NCBI RefSeq assembly: GCF_003814815.1
Contig: NZ_RKQQ01000004.1
Span: 186,001 to 250,000, forward strand
Direction: 5' to 3'
Origin: Salisediminibacterium halotolerans
GTDB lineage: Bacteria > Bacillota > Bacilli > Bacillales > Salisediminibacteriaceae
DNA: 64,000 nt
Shown here: positions 26,587 to 34,871 of the stretch, piece by piece
Position numbering within the stretch: position 1 is the first letter of the stretch
Layout of the letters: each line of letters opens with the position of its first letter
Made by a program: the position numbers and the translations under genes
Notes under the pieces: generated by a model
What the model was told of the DNA's origin: nothing
The model's database searches: none
The model's input: the letters and a program-made list of their open reading frames with translations, nothing else

Positions 26587-28473
26587 ATGAGCTTATTACG
26601 GTGTGAAAATTTACATAAAATGTTCGGAGAAAAAACATTGTTCGACGGTCTTTCATTTACTGTCGAACCGAATGAACGGATCGGTTTGATCGGCGTAAAC
26701 GGAACTGGGAAATCTACGCTGTTAAAAGTGCTTGCCGGCATCGAAAGCAGTGAAAAAGGTGAGCTTTACCATGCGAATGACTTTACCATTGAGTATTTAT
26801 CACAAGACCCAGAGCTTCCTCTTGACCAAACAGTGCTTGAAGTGATTTATCAAGGCGACGCAGATGTGATGAAAACGATGAGAAATTACGAATTTGCCTT
26901 GCAGCAATTAGACGCCCGTCCAGACAGTGAAGAAGCTCAGGCAGCGCTTACGAAGGCTCAGGAGAATATGGATCTTCACCAAGCTTGGGAAGCGAATGCT
27001 GCGGCGAAGACGGTGTTAACAAAACTGGGGATTTTTGATTTTTCCGCCCCGGTCCATACGCTGTCCGGCGGTCAAAAAAAACGGGTTGCGATTGCGAAGT
27101 CGCTGATTCAACCCGTAGACCTTCTCTTGCTGGATGAACCGACGAATCATCTCGATAATGAGACGATCGAATGGCTCGAGAGTTATTTGGCGTCGTATAA
27201 AGGGTCGCTGATTATTATTACGCACGACCGCTACTTTTTAAATCGCGTCACGAATACGATTTTTGAACTGGATCACGGCAGAATGTTTCGATACGAAGGG
27301 AATTACGAGCTTTTTTTACAAAAAAAGGCGGAGCGCGAACAGCAAGAAGCGGATGCAGAAGCGAAGCGGCAAAATTATTTGCGCAAGGAACTGGAATGGA
27401 TGAGCCGACAGCCAAAAGCACGCGGAACAAAACAAAAAGCACGCAAAGACCGAATTGAAGAGGTGAAAAACCGCGAAGGACCGAAGCAAGACGGCGACGT
27501 CGATTTCGCAATCGGTTCAAAACGCCTCGGGAAAAAGGTTATCGAGTTAAGCGATGTGCAAAAATCCTTCGACAGCCATACATTGTTTTCAGGCATTGAT
27601 GAGCGGTTTGTTCCGGGGGATCGTGTCGGACTGATCGGCCCGAACGGTTCCGGAAAAACGACGCTGTTGAATGTGATCGCCGGAAAGGAAACCCCGGATG
27701 AAGGTGAAGTGGTTATCGGCGAGACGGTGAAGATCGGTTATTATACGCAGGATCATGAAGAGATGGACGAAGATATGCGTATGCTTGATTACATTAAAGA
27801 AACGGCTGAGGTTGTTTATACAAAAGACGGCGATGAAAAAACGGCCGAACAAATGCTTGAACGTTTTTTGTTTCCACGGTCAACCCACCGGACTTATATT
27901 CGCCGGCTTTCAGGCGGTGAGAGGCGCCGTCTTTTCTTGCTGAAAACATTGATGGAAGAGCCGAACGTTCTGTTTCTCGATGAGCCGACAAACGATTTGG
28001 ATACAAAAACACTGTCGGTGCTGGAAGATTATCTCGATCAGTTTCCCGGTGTCGTTGTGACTGTCTCACACGACAGATACTTTCTTGACCGCGCCGTCGG
28101 CCGCCTGCTCGTTTTTGACGGTGACGGCGGTGTAACAGGGTTTTACGGTTCGTATTCTGATTGGCTTGAGACAAGACGTGAGGAAAATGAGCGCACCGCA
28201 GCGAAAAAACAAGAAGATACAGATTCTTCGCATAAACAGACGGCGAAACCGAGAAAAAAGCTGTCGTATAATGAACAGCGGGAGTGGGAATCGATTGAAG
28301 ATGAGATCGACGCCTTAGAACAGCAGATCGAGCAATTAGACAGCGAGATCGAACGAACAGGCAGCGACTTTGACAAGGCGAGAGAACTTCATGAAGAGAA
28401 AGTAGAAACAGAGAAAAAACTCGAAGAAAAAATGGATCGCTGGGCAGAATTATCAGAAAAAGTCGGCGACTAA
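26587..28473 (+). CDS. yfmR: ABC-F family ATPase, Uup/YfmR type
   Basis: A 628-residue soluble protein with two ATPase domains. The first has GVNGTGKST, LSGGQKKR and LLLDEPTNHLD; the second has GPNGSGKTT, LSGGERRR and LFLDEPTNDLD. Between them lies the ABC-F linker with basic helix KELEWMSRQPKARGTKQKARKDR. A C-terminal coiled coil (about 545-625) is typical of Uup and YfmR. ABC-F proteins bind the ribosome and rescue stalled translation. ATG 26587 is favoured because AAAAGGA is a suitable distance upstream; ATG 26578 is too near. Confidence 0.9.
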   Translation: MSLLRCENLHKMFGEKTLFDGLSFTVEPNERIGLIGVNGTGKSTLLKVLAGIESSEKGELYHANDFTIEYLSQDPELPLDQTVLEVIYQGDADVMKTMRNYEFALQQLDARPDSEEAQAALTKAQENMDLHQAWEANAAAKTVLTKLGIFDFSAPVHTLSGGQKKRVAIAKSLIQPVDLLLLDEPTNHLDNETIEWLESYLASYKGSLIIITHDRYFLNRVTNTIFELDHGRMFRYEGNYELFLQKKAEREQQEADAEAKRQNYLRKELEWMSRQPKARGTKQKARKDRIEEVKNREGPKQDGDVDFAIGSKRLGKKVIELSDVQKSFDSHTLFSGIDERFVPGDRVGLIGPNGSGKTTLLNVIAGKETPDEGEVVIGETVKIGYYTQDHEEMDEDMRMLDYIKETAEVVYTKDGDEKTAEQMLERFLFPRSTHRTYIRRLSGGERRRLFLLKTLMEEPNVLFLDEPTNDLDTKTLSVLEDYLDQFPGVVVTVSHDRYFLDRAVGRLLVFDGDGGVTGFYGSYSDWLETRREENERTAAKKQEDTDSSHKQTAKPRKKLSYNEQREWESIEDEIDALEQQIEQLDSEIERTGSDFDKARELHEEKVETEKKLEEKMDRWAELSEKVGD

Positions 28474-28475
28474 AA

Positions 28476-28506
28476 AACACAGGCAGAAATGATTCTGCCT
28501 GTGTTT
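28476..28506. terminator. Bidirectional terminator between yfmR and the methyltransferase gene
   Basis: AACACAGGCAGAA and TTCTGCCTGTGTT form a 13-bp stem with a four-base loop, with As before and Ts after. Confidence 0.85.
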
Positions 28507-28508
28507 TA

Positions 28509-29084
28509 TTACTGTTCCGGGGTTTTCACGATGATCGTGTAAGCTTCTTCATGCTCAAGCGTATCGATAAGTGAAAAGCCGGCAGATTCAAGTTCTGCAA
28601 TAATTGTATCGCGCTCAATCCGTTCATAAAGAGGCGGGCCGGAGTCGCTTTCGACGGGAGCCCAATCAGTTATCGCCGCGCGTCCGCCGGGTATGAGCAT
28701 CCGTTTAAGCTCTTCATAGGCATTGACCCGGTTTGAAATTTCGTGAACGACAAACGCAGCAACTGCAGCACCGGCGCAGTTATCAGCAAGCGGAATCTCT
28801 TCTAAATCCGCTTCGATATAGCCGATATGATTGTATCCGGCCGTTTGCGCCCGGACGCTCAACAGTCCGAGCATCTCGGGCTCAACGTCAACAGCGTAAA
28901 TGTCCCCCGATGTGCGGGCAGCAAGCGGGAAGGTGAAAAATCCGTTCCCGGCGCCCAAATCAAGTACATTCATATCCGGACTGATGTTTAGACGATCAGC
29001 GATGGATTCAGGATCAATTTTCTTCGTTCGTTCAGGATCCAATAATTTTTCCGCTTTGGCTGGATCAAATCGGTGACCTGCCAT
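28509..29084 (-). CDS. Class I SAM-dependent methyltransferase
   Basis: A 191-residue methyltransferase. Motif I is MNVLDLGAGNGFFTFPLA, followed by IYAVDVEPEML, and then DLEEIPLADNCAGAAVAAFVVHEI, as in UbiE-like small-molecule methyltransferases. The acceptor cannot be named. GGAGGGATAAAC points to ATG 29084 (MAGHRFDPAKAEKLLDPER); the longer frame starting at 29135 has no ribosome site. It lies 31 bp downstream of the carbonic anhydrase gene on the same strand. Confidence 0.83.
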   Translation of the reverse strand: MAGHRFDPAKAEKLLDPERTKKIDPESIADRLNISPDMNVLDLGAGNGFFTFPLAARTSGDIYAVDVEPEMLGLLSVRAQTAGYNHIGYIEADLEEIPLADNCAGAAVAAFVVHEISNRVNAYEELKRMLIPGGRAAITDWAPVESDSGPPLYERIERDTIIAELESAGFSLIDTLEHEEAYTIIVKTPEQ

Positions 29085-29115
29085 GTTTATCCCTCCAAAA
29101 GTAGTGGCGCTATCT

Positions 29116-29667
29116 TTACAGCCATTCAATTTCACCAGATTCAGTGTGGTACAAACCGCCGATCACCGGAATATCAGAGCCGGCTTCACGGTAGGCGGAT
29201 GTCGACAAGATGTGTTCGACTTGAGCTTGGATATTCAACTTTTCTAATTCGCCGACTGATAAATTTTCCAGGTCGGCTGTTTGCGATTCCAATCGGTTTT
29301 GTATAACAGCAAGCCACGGAGCCAATTCAGCGTGATCGACCCCGTCTTTGACGGCTTTAATTCCGCCGCAGCCGGTATGTCCAAGAACGATGACCGCATC
29401 AACTTGCAGCGCAGCCAGCGCATAATATAAACCGGCGCGGAAACTGTCGTCATTAACGTTCGCTTGGTTAGCAATGTTCCGGTGCGAAAAAATCCGTCCC
29501 GGCAGTGAAGATGTGATCGTTTCCGGATCTGTTCGGGAATCGCTGCAGGCTATCACGAAATAATCCGGGTTTTGACCGGCACCGGAAGTTTTAAAAAAAT
29601 CAGGATCAATTTCTTTCATCCGTTCAATAAACTTCCTGTTGCCGCTTTGCATGTTATCTGTCGACAT
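29116..29667 (-). CDS. Beta-class carbonic anhydrase
   Basis: A 183-residue beta-carbonic anhydrase that interconverts CO2 and bicarbonate. Zinc ligands are Cys41 in ACSDSRTDPE and His97/Cys100 in GHTGCGG; the Asp/Arg dyad partner is in the CSDSR motif. AGAGGTG stands before ATG 29667; the GTG at 29676 overlaps that site. It is shorter at the C-terminus than plant-type enzymes and fits the small bacterial group. Confidence 0.92.
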   Translation of the reverse strand: MSTDNMQSGNRKFIERMKEIDPDFFKTSGAGQNPDYFVIACSDSRTDPETITSSLPGRIFSHRNIANQANVNDDSFRAGLYYALAALQVDAVIVLGHTGCGGIKAVKDGVDHAELAPWLAVIQNRLESQTADLENLSVGELEKLNIQAQVEHILSTSAYREAGSDIPVIGGLYHTESGEIEWL

Positions 29668-29720
29668 GTTCTTCACCTCTGCTGTTTAATGATAAAACGC
29701 TTATCGTTGTATCATATCAA

Positions 29721-29750
29721 AACACGCCTATCTTTCAAAGACAGGCGTGC
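29721..29750 (-). terminator. Terminator of the TusA/rhodanese operon
   Basis: On the reverse strand CACGCCTGTCTT and AAGATAGGCGTG pair with one mismatch and lead into GTTTTGAT. Confidence 0.65.
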
Positions 29751-29762
29751 ATCGAGTATCGG

Positions 29763-29990
29763 TTAAGATTTTTTAATCCAAAACGTTAAGATACTGTCTG
29801 TTTCATTTTGATCAAGCAGTTCATTGCCGCTTGATTTAATCCACGCCGGAATGTCTGACTTCGCCCCTTTATCGGTCGCGATAACCTCCAAAATGTCTCC
29901 GCTGTTCATCGTATCCATTTCTTTTTTTACTTTAACAACCGGCATTGGGCAAGCGAGCCCTTTGGCATCAAGTGTTTTAGTAGCTTCCAT
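29763..29990 (-). CDS. TusA-family sulfur carrier protein
   Basis: A 75-residue TusA/SirA-fold protein. The sulfur-carrying motif LACPMPVVKVKKEM has Cys14, and the fold continues through GDILEVIATDKGAKSDIPAW. Such proteins accept a persulfide on the Cys and pass it on. It sits 58 bp downstream of a TusA-rhodanese fusion gene in the same orientation, so both likely handle sulfane sulfur under one promoter. Confidence 0.9.
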   Translation of the reverse strand: MEATKTLDAKGLACPMPVVKVKKEMDTMNSGDILEVIATDKGAKSDIPAWIKSSGNELLDQNETDSILTFWIKKS

Positions 29991-30048
29991 GAGATGATTC
30001 TCCTTTCAAATTTTAAAATATTTAAACGCAAGGCAGTTCCGGAAAAAA

Positions 30049-30615
30049 TTAGCCTTCTTCTGTCGGACCGTCCCATTCAGTCATTCCGGGCTTTACATTC
30101 CAAACGTTTTCAAAGCCCTGTTCTGTCAACGTGAGCGAAGCCATGTTGCTTCGGTTTCCTGTGCGGCAAACAACGTACGTCTCTTTGTCCGCATCGAGTT
30201 CAGAAAGGCGGTCTTCTAATTCACCGAGCGGAATCGAATAAGCGCCGGGAATATGGCTGAATGCATATTCTGCCGGTTCGCGGACATCGACTACTTGAAT
30301 ATTATTTTCATTCATTTTTGTCTTTAAAGTGTCGTTATCAACAATGTGTTCGTAATCTTTCACTTCAATCGTCTCGCTTTCGTCAGATTTTCGTAAATAA
30401 TGATAAAGGACGTCACCTTCTTCTTTTGAACCTAAATACTGATTTCCGGTATTTTTAGCCCAGCCTTTAACATCTGCCAAGGAGCCGCGGTCGGTTGCTT
30501 CAAGCAGCATAACTTGTCCCGGTTCCAATTCATCCATCGATTTTTTCGTTTTGACAACCGGCATCGGGCAAGCCAGCCCTTTAGCATCAACGACATGATC
30601 TACTTTAATACTCAT
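30049..30615 (-). CDS. TusA-rhodanese fusion sulfurtransferase (CstA-like)
   Basis: A 188-residue fusion: a TusA domain (about 1-75, Cys16 in LACPMPVVKTKK) and a rhodanese domain (about 95-185) whose catalytic loop is Cys150-RTGNRS. DVREPAEYAFSHIPGAYSIPL is the typical rhodanese strand-helix. The combination resembles staphylococcal CstA, which moves persulfide between partners in sulfide detoxification; here only one rhodanese domain follows TusA. AAAGGAGGAAC precedes the ATG. Two CsoR/CstR-like palindromes lie upstream, supporting persulfide-responsive control. Confidence 0.9.
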   Translation of the reverse strand: MSIKVDHVVDAKGLACPMPVVKTKKSMDELEPGQVMLLEATDRGSLADVKGWAKNTGNQYLGSKEEGDVLYHYLRKSDESETIEVKDYEHIVDNDTLKTKMNENNIQVVDVREPAEYAFSHIPGAYSIPLGELEDRLSELDADKETYVVCRTGNRSNMASLTLTEQGFENVWNVKPGMTEWDGPTEEG

Positions 30616-30639
30616 GATTTGTTCCTCCTTTTATTCCTT

Positions 30640-30655
30640 ATACCTATAAGGGTAT
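30640..30655. promoter_or_regulatory. CsoR/CstR-type operator, proximal
   Basis: ATACCTATAAGGGTAT is an inverted repeat of ATACC and GGGTAT, the arrangement of CsoR/CstR operators. It lies 25 bp before the TusA-rhodanese start codon. Confidence 0.6.
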
Positions 30656-30692
30656 ATAATTGTGTAAAAAAAGAGCCGCTTACGTTATTACA

Positions 30693-30709
30693 ATTACCCC
30701 TATGAGTAT
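30693..30709. promoter_or_regulatory. CsoR/CstR-type operator, distal
   Basis: ATTACCCCTATGAGTAT resembles the proximal site (TACCCC core and GTAT end) with a weaker second arm. Two spaced operators would fit repression by a CstR-like tetramer. Confidence 0.45.
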
Positions 30710-30765
30710 ATTAATAAACCTTCACAAAAATGTCAAGACTTAACCTTGCCGTTTTTGAATGCGGA

Positions 30766-31083
30766 TTATTCCGCTTTATATGACGAAATCATTTGATTCA
30801 TCTCATCAAAACGAACGAACCGGGACCCCCGCCAATACTCTTTGCCTTCAATAAATAAAAGCACAGTCGGTGCGGAAAAGACGAGGTACTCACCGGAAAA
30901 CTCAGGAACATCTTCAAGTTTAATGCGGGCTGCCGGGACTTCGGGATCTTCAACTGCCCCGTCTTCAAGCTGTTGTTCGACCGCATCGCAGACAGAGCAG
31001 CCGTTCGTTTTCACGAGCAGGACAGCGACGTCATTGTCAGAGATAAGTGAATAAAATTCATCAAGTGATTGGATAGGTACCAT
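30766..31083 (-). CDS. Thioredoxin-family protein
   Basis: A 105-residue thioredoxin-fold protein with the redox motif C29-S-V-C32 in VKTNGCSVCDAVEQQLE. The cis-proline segment is FSAPTVLLFIEGKEYWRGSRFV. The motif differs from the CGPC of true thioredoxin, so it may be a bacilliredoxin-like or special-purpose thiol oxidoreductase. It lies upstream of the sulfur-carrier operon on the same strand, but about 150 bp and two operators separate them. AAGGAGG precedes the ATG. Confidence 0.85.
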   Translation of the reverse strand: MVPIQSLDEFYSLISDNDVAVLLVKTNGCSVCDAVEQQLEDGAVEDPEVPAARIKLEDVPEFSGEYLVFSAPTVLLFIEGKEYWRGSRFVRFDEMNQMISSYKAE

Positions 31084-31232
31084 TATATTCCTCCTTAAGT
31101 ATCTGCAATGATACCGTTTCTTACTGCGTCTGTCTAGTAATGCCGTCTAACGACGGAAACAGCTGAAAATGTTCATTGTGATCCGGACGTGATAAGATAT
31201 GTATAATCGTTGGAAAAAAGGGGGAGGCGGAG

Positions 31233-32360
31233 ATGTGGACAGGAGTAAGTTTAGTCATATTTTTCGGCGCTTTGTTCGTGGCTGTTCAGTGGTATACAGG
31301 TGTGCGTAAACTGCCGGTTTTGAGCCGGGAAAAAACAGCAAAGATCGAACAGCCTCCCTCGGTAAGCATCATTGTTGCTGCCAGAAACGAAGAGACGACG
31401 ATTTACCGTGCTGTCAGCAAGATGCTCGATCAGTTGTATCCAGAAATAGAAGTGATTGTCGTGGACGATCGCTCAACAGACCGGACCTCAACGTATTTAC
31501 ACGAGCTAAAAGCGAAGCACCATCAGCGGCGAAAACTGAAAATCATCCAAATCGAAACGCTCCCTCCAGGTTGGCTCGGAAAAAATCACGCCCTCTATCG
31601 GGGCACACAGCACGCGGCGGGAGAGTGGTACGTATTTATGGATGCGGACGTTATGATGGAAAAAAACACACTGTGGCGAAGCGTTCATTATTGTTTGCGG
31701 CATAATTTGGATCACTTTGCTCTCGTCCCGGAAAATATCGGCGGAACGCTGCCGTACCGAGCTTTTCACAGCTACTGGGGCATTCTCGGCATTTGGAATT
31801 TCATCCAGTTGAAACACGCCGGAATCGGGGCATTTAATATGGTAAAGGCAAATGTATATGAACAAATCGGCACGCACGGCGCTTTAAAAATGTCACCGGA
31901 TGATGACTTGAAACTGGGTAAACGAATTGTCGAAAAAGGCTATCGCCAACAGCTCGGCTTTGGCACGGGGTTATTGCGTATTCAATGGTACGATTCTTTA
32001 AAAGCAACGGCTCAAGGGTTGGAAAAAAATCTATTCGCGTTTATGCGCTACCGGTTGTCTTATGTGCTGGTTTTTTCAGTCTTGATATTTTGTACACACG
32101 TGCTCCCGTTCATTGGCATCTGGGGACGTGAACCGGCAGCATCCTTTCTGTTTGCTGCAACGCTGATCATTTATTTTACGATGTATGCATACAACCGCCA
32201 AATAACCGGGGAATCAATCGTGTATTTTTTCTGGATGCCGGTGAACGGTTTGTTTTTTATTTCCTGTCTTATACGATCTGCTTTCAAAGCGCTGAAAACA
32301 AAGCAAGTTGATTGGCGGGGTACATCTTACTCATTGAGAGAACTTCGTAAAAGATTGTAA
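31233..32360 (+). CDS. Family 2 glycosyltransferase with C-terminal membrane helices
   Basis: A 375-residue protein with one N-terminal helix (about 3-20), a GT2 catalytic domain (about 40-265) and three helices at the end. VSIIVAARNEETTIYRAVSKML starts the nucleotide-sugar fold; the metal-binding motif is FMDADV, and MSPDDDLKLGKRIVEKGYR is the acceptor-side ED-like motif. LPPGWLGKNHAL recalls carotenoid and hopanoid-associated glycosyltransferases, but no such genes are nearby. GGGGGAGGCGGAG precedes the ATG. Confidence 0.85.
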   Translation: MWTGVSLVIFFGALFVAVQWYTGVRKLPVLSREKTAKIEQPPSVSIIVAARNEETTIYRAVSKMLDQLYPEIEVIVVDDRSTDRTSTYLHELKAKHHQRRKLKIIQIETLPPGWLGKNHALYRGTQHAAGEWYVFMDADVMMEKNTLWRSVHYCLRHNLDHFALVPENIGGTLPYRAFHSYWGILGIWNFIQLKHAGIGAFNMVKANVYEQIGTHGALKMSPDDDLKLGKRIVEKGYRQQLGFGTGLLRIQWYDSLKATAQGLEKNLFAFMRYRLSYVLVFSVLIFCTHVLPFIGIWGREPAASFLFAATLIIYFTMYAYNRQITGESIVYFFWMPVNGLFFISCLIRSAFKALKTKQVDWRGTSYSLRELRKRL

Positions 32361-32388
32361 AGAATTGAAAATTTATTCTCTTGGTCAT

Positions 32389-32417
32389 TTGAAAATCTGT
32401 TATATTGGATATATAAA
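32389..32417 (+). promoter_or_regulatory. Promoter for ytvI
   Basis: TTGAAA (32389-32394), a 17-bp spacer and TATAAA (32412-32417) stand 20 bp before the ytvI start. Confidence 0.6.
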
Positions 32418-32436
32418 CTAGAAGGGAGGATGCGGT

Positions 32437-33585
32437 ATGACAAAAGCGCACGGCTGGATGTTTTTGCGGCTTTTAGCAGTGATTGCATTTATTTCAGGTC
32501 TTGTTTGGCTGATCGGAGCGATCTTTGCCGTATCTTACCCTTTTTGGATATCCGCTGCTCTTGTAGGGATGTTTTATCCGGTAATTAAATTTTTGCACAA
32601 TAAATTGCGCTTTCCCAATATGCTCGCGGTAATCATAACCCTTCTTTTTGGCTTAAGTATTGTCGGCGGGGCGCTGACCGGTCTTGTGTTTCTAATAATA
32701 TTCGGTGTTCAGCGTATCGCACGCTACGTTCCCGATTGGATTCGTTCAACAGCAGAAGATCTGCAGGATTTCTTTAATGAATCGATATTCCCGCTTTGGC
32801 AATCGCTCTCCGGTATGATGGAGACACTGACACCCCAGCAGCAGGCGACGTTACAAAATGGTATTGAACAGCTGGGAAGCCAGCTTGCCGAGACATCGAC
32901 CGATTACGGCCAAAGACTCGCGGATGGATTGACCCAGGTGATCATCTTTGTACCAACGGTGCTGTTAATCATGCTGTTCGTCATTATCGGTTTTTATTTT
33001 ATCGGTAAGGATTGGGCGAGCATGACGACGAAAATCTATCGCGCGACACCTGCGGCGATAGTGAAAAAAACCCGTGCGTTTAAGAAAATGTTCAAATACC
33101 GCGTATTTGGCTTTTTACGAGCACAAGTATTTTTAATGTTTATTGCAGCCGTCATCGTCTTTATCGGTTTACTCATTTTGCAAGTGGAAAACGCTTTGAC
33201 GATCGCCATTATCGTCGGTGTCGCAGAAATTCTTCCTTACTTAGGGTCTGGCACAATCTTAATCCCTTGGTTTATCTATATGATGCTGATCGGCGATCTC
33301 GGTCTCGGGATCGGTCTTGCGATTGTATACGGGGTGACAATGGCCATTCGTCAAGCGATTGAGCCGAAAGTACTGTCGTCGAGCATGAATTTAAACACGC
33401 TTGCCGTGCTGATATCTTTGTTTGCCGGGTTTCAGCTTTTCGGTGTTGTCGGAGTCTTTATCGGACCGTTTATCCTCGTCATCCTTGTCATCTCAAAAGA
33501 TGTCGGGATTATTAACGAACTGTGGCGTTTTGTTAAATACGGATTTAAAGAAACGCCGAAGGGCGCGTTTAAAAAACACGGTTAG
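32437..33585 (+). CDS. ytvI: AI-2E family membrane protein, YtvI-like
   Basis: A 382-residue protein of the AI-2E/YtvI permease family, with about eight helices: two near each end and a core. The conserved region GVAEILPYLGSGTILIPWFIYMMLIGD and the later RQAIEPKVLSSSMNLNTLAVLISLFAGFQLFGVVGVFIGP are diagnostic. Bacillus YtvI is linked to sporulation; the wider family includes exporters and ion antiporters. Transport substrate is unknown. GAAGGGAGGATG precedes the ATG. Confidence 0.87.
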   Translation: MTKAHGWMFLRLLAVIAFISGLVWLIGAIFAVSYPFWISAALVGMFYPVIKFLHNKLRFPNMLAVIITLLFGLSIVGGALTGLVFLIIFGVQRIARYVPDWIRSTAEDLQDFFNESIFPLWQSLSGMMETLTPQQQATLQNGIEQLGSQLAETSTDYGQRLADGLTQVIIFVPTVLLIMLFVIIGFYFIGKDWASMTTKIYRATPAAIVKKTRAFKKMFKYRVFGFLRAQVFLMFIAAVIVFIGLLILQVENALTIAIIVGVAEILPYLGSGTILIPWFIYMMLIGDLGLGIGLAIVYGVTMAIRQAIEPKVLSSSMNLNTLAVLISLFAGFQLFGVVGVFIGPFILVILVISKDVGIINELWRFVKYGFKETPKGAFKKHG

Positions 33586-33616
33586 CGCTATGTCATAAAC
33601 GAACCGCCTGCCGGCC

Positions 33617-33652
33617 AAAAAAAAGAGCACTGTCCGTGACGGACAGTGCTCT
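33617..33652 (-). terminator. Terminator of the 51-aa gene
   Basis: A perfect 12-bp stem, AGAGCACTGTCC and GGACAGTGCTCT, is followed on the reverse strand by eight Ts. The forward side lacks a T tract. Confidence 0.85.
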
Positions 33653-33672
33653 CAAATATATTGAAGTGTGTT

Positions 33673-33828
33673 TTATAGCCGTGAATCGTGGTTAGTGCCA
33701 AAGGTTTGAGCTGCGCCCCGTTCTGCTTGGGCAATTTGGAATTCTTCTAAGAATGTATACAGAATCCGCAACTCTTCTTCAGATAACTCGTCGATCATAC
33801 GAAGGACATCGCGTTTGATGACATTCAT
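33673..33828 (-). CDS. Small hypothetical protein (51 aa)
   Basis: A 51-codon gene with ATG 33828, GAGGGGG eight bases upstream, and a strong terminator directly after its stop. It encodes a charged helical peptide beginning MNVIKRDVLRMIDELSEEEL and continuing RILYTFLEEFQIAQAE, with no cysteine, signal or membrane segment. The two amphipathic helices suggest a protein-binding peptide or regulator. I do not know a function. The combined start, stop and terminator signals make it a likely real gene in the gap between ytvI and the TspO-like gene. Confidence 0.75.
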   Translation of the reverse strand: MNVIKRDVLRMIDELSEEELRILYTFLEEFQIAQAERGAAQTFGTNHDSRL

Positions 33829-33880
33829 TGAAAAGCCCCCTCTGTTCGTTCTACAGTTCTTTACCCTGGACTGACAAGCG

Positions 33881-34657
33881 TTAACCCGAATTTTTTTGCA
33901 AGAAGCGTTTTTGTTTAAGCAATTGGCTGATTGCCCCAGATGCGATCACAATCGCTCCTGCGCTTGCAATGAAAGCAAGCATCGGTTCTGTCGCACTTCT
34001 TTCAGCGAATATTCCGATATAAGCCCAGACAAAAACAAGCGGGTAAACGGCATCTTGCATGAGAAAAGATAAAAGCACAGCCAGCAGGACGCCTGCAAGC
34101 AATGCTGCAGCTGTCCATGTTTCGGCGGTAAGAAAAAGTCCCTGCTCAAAATTGAAACTGTTAAAAACAACGCCGATATTTAAAATAAACGCGACGGAAA
34201 TCCAGCCAAGATAAATTGAAAAAGGAAGAAGCGTGAATGTATCGGCTTCATAGCTATGCTGGATGCGCCTGTATATGGCTATAAGGTTGACTAACAAGCC
34301 GGTCATGACAGCGAATGTCAGCAGAAAGAATTCATAGTGGAATAAGACAATCCAGGCAGCATTCAATAAGGCATTGACGGCAAAGGCATATTTTATTGCG
34401 GTTATACCGGTTTTATCAGGTGAGCGGCCGGACACGATCCAGCTCCGGACGATCCAAATTGTTAAGAGCGCATAAATGACACTCCAAATGCTGAAAACAT
34501 AACCTGCCGGCGTAAACAGCACGTTTAGATTGGCGGAAATTTCTCCGGTTGTTTGTCCGTTGAGGGGAAGCACGTTCGCTAGTGTGTTCATGATGAGAAT
34601 GATTGCCATGGATGCAGAGTTGATAATTAGCAATATGACCGGCTTAAGTTTTTTCAT
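33881..34657 (-). CDS. TspO/MBR-related tryptophan-rich membrane protein
   Basis: A 258-residue membrane protein with about eight helices. VLFTPAGYVFSIWSVIYALL and NAAWIVLFHYEFF follow the pattern of the tryptophan-rich sensory protein family related to TspO. TspO proteins bind tetrapyrroles, but members this long are poorly studied. AAGGAGAG supports ATG 34657 (MKKLKPVILL); an upstream in-frame ATG at 34717 lies inside the promoter. That promoter is TTGCGA and TATAGT with a 17-bp spacer (34689-34717, reverse). Confidence 0.78.
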   Translation of the reverse strand: MKKLKPVILLIINSASMAIILIMNTLANVLPLNGQTTGEISANLNVLFTPAGYVFSIWSVIYALLTIWIVRSWIVSGRSPDKTGITAIKYAFAVNALLNAAWIVLFHYEFFLLTFAVMTGLLVNLIAIYRRIQHSYEADTFTLLPFSIYLGWISVAFILNIGVVFNSFNFEQGLFLTAETWTAAALLAGVLLAVLLSFLMQDAVYPLVFVWAYIGIFAERSATEPMLAFIASAGAIVIASGAISQLLKQKRFLQKNSG

Positions 34658-34688
34658 AAAAAATCTCTCCTTAACGAAGAACGTCTTT

Positions 34689-34717
34689 ACTATACCGTGT
34701 ACCCTATGTATTCGCAA
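34689..34717 (-). promoter_or_regulatory. Promoter for the TspO-like gene
   Basis: On the reverse strand TTGCGA (34712-34717) and TATAGT (34689-34694) are 17 bp apart. Confidence 0.5.
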
Positions 34718-34871
34718 AAAAACGTCAAAATTGTCAGCAAGGATTGAAAAATCCCTGCACAGCTGTATGGTTAAAGCAAGGAAGAAGAGGGAATAGATTC
34801 TACGTACTTAACGATTATACGATCGGTGAAAAATGATCAACCGAGATGAAAATTTGGAGGGGGCGCAACTG

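Noticed and set aside
27794-28480. Long reverse open frame opposite the ABC-F gene
   Set aside because: Antisense shadow of conserved ATPase motifs; low-complexity Arg/Ser-rich translation and no ribosome site.
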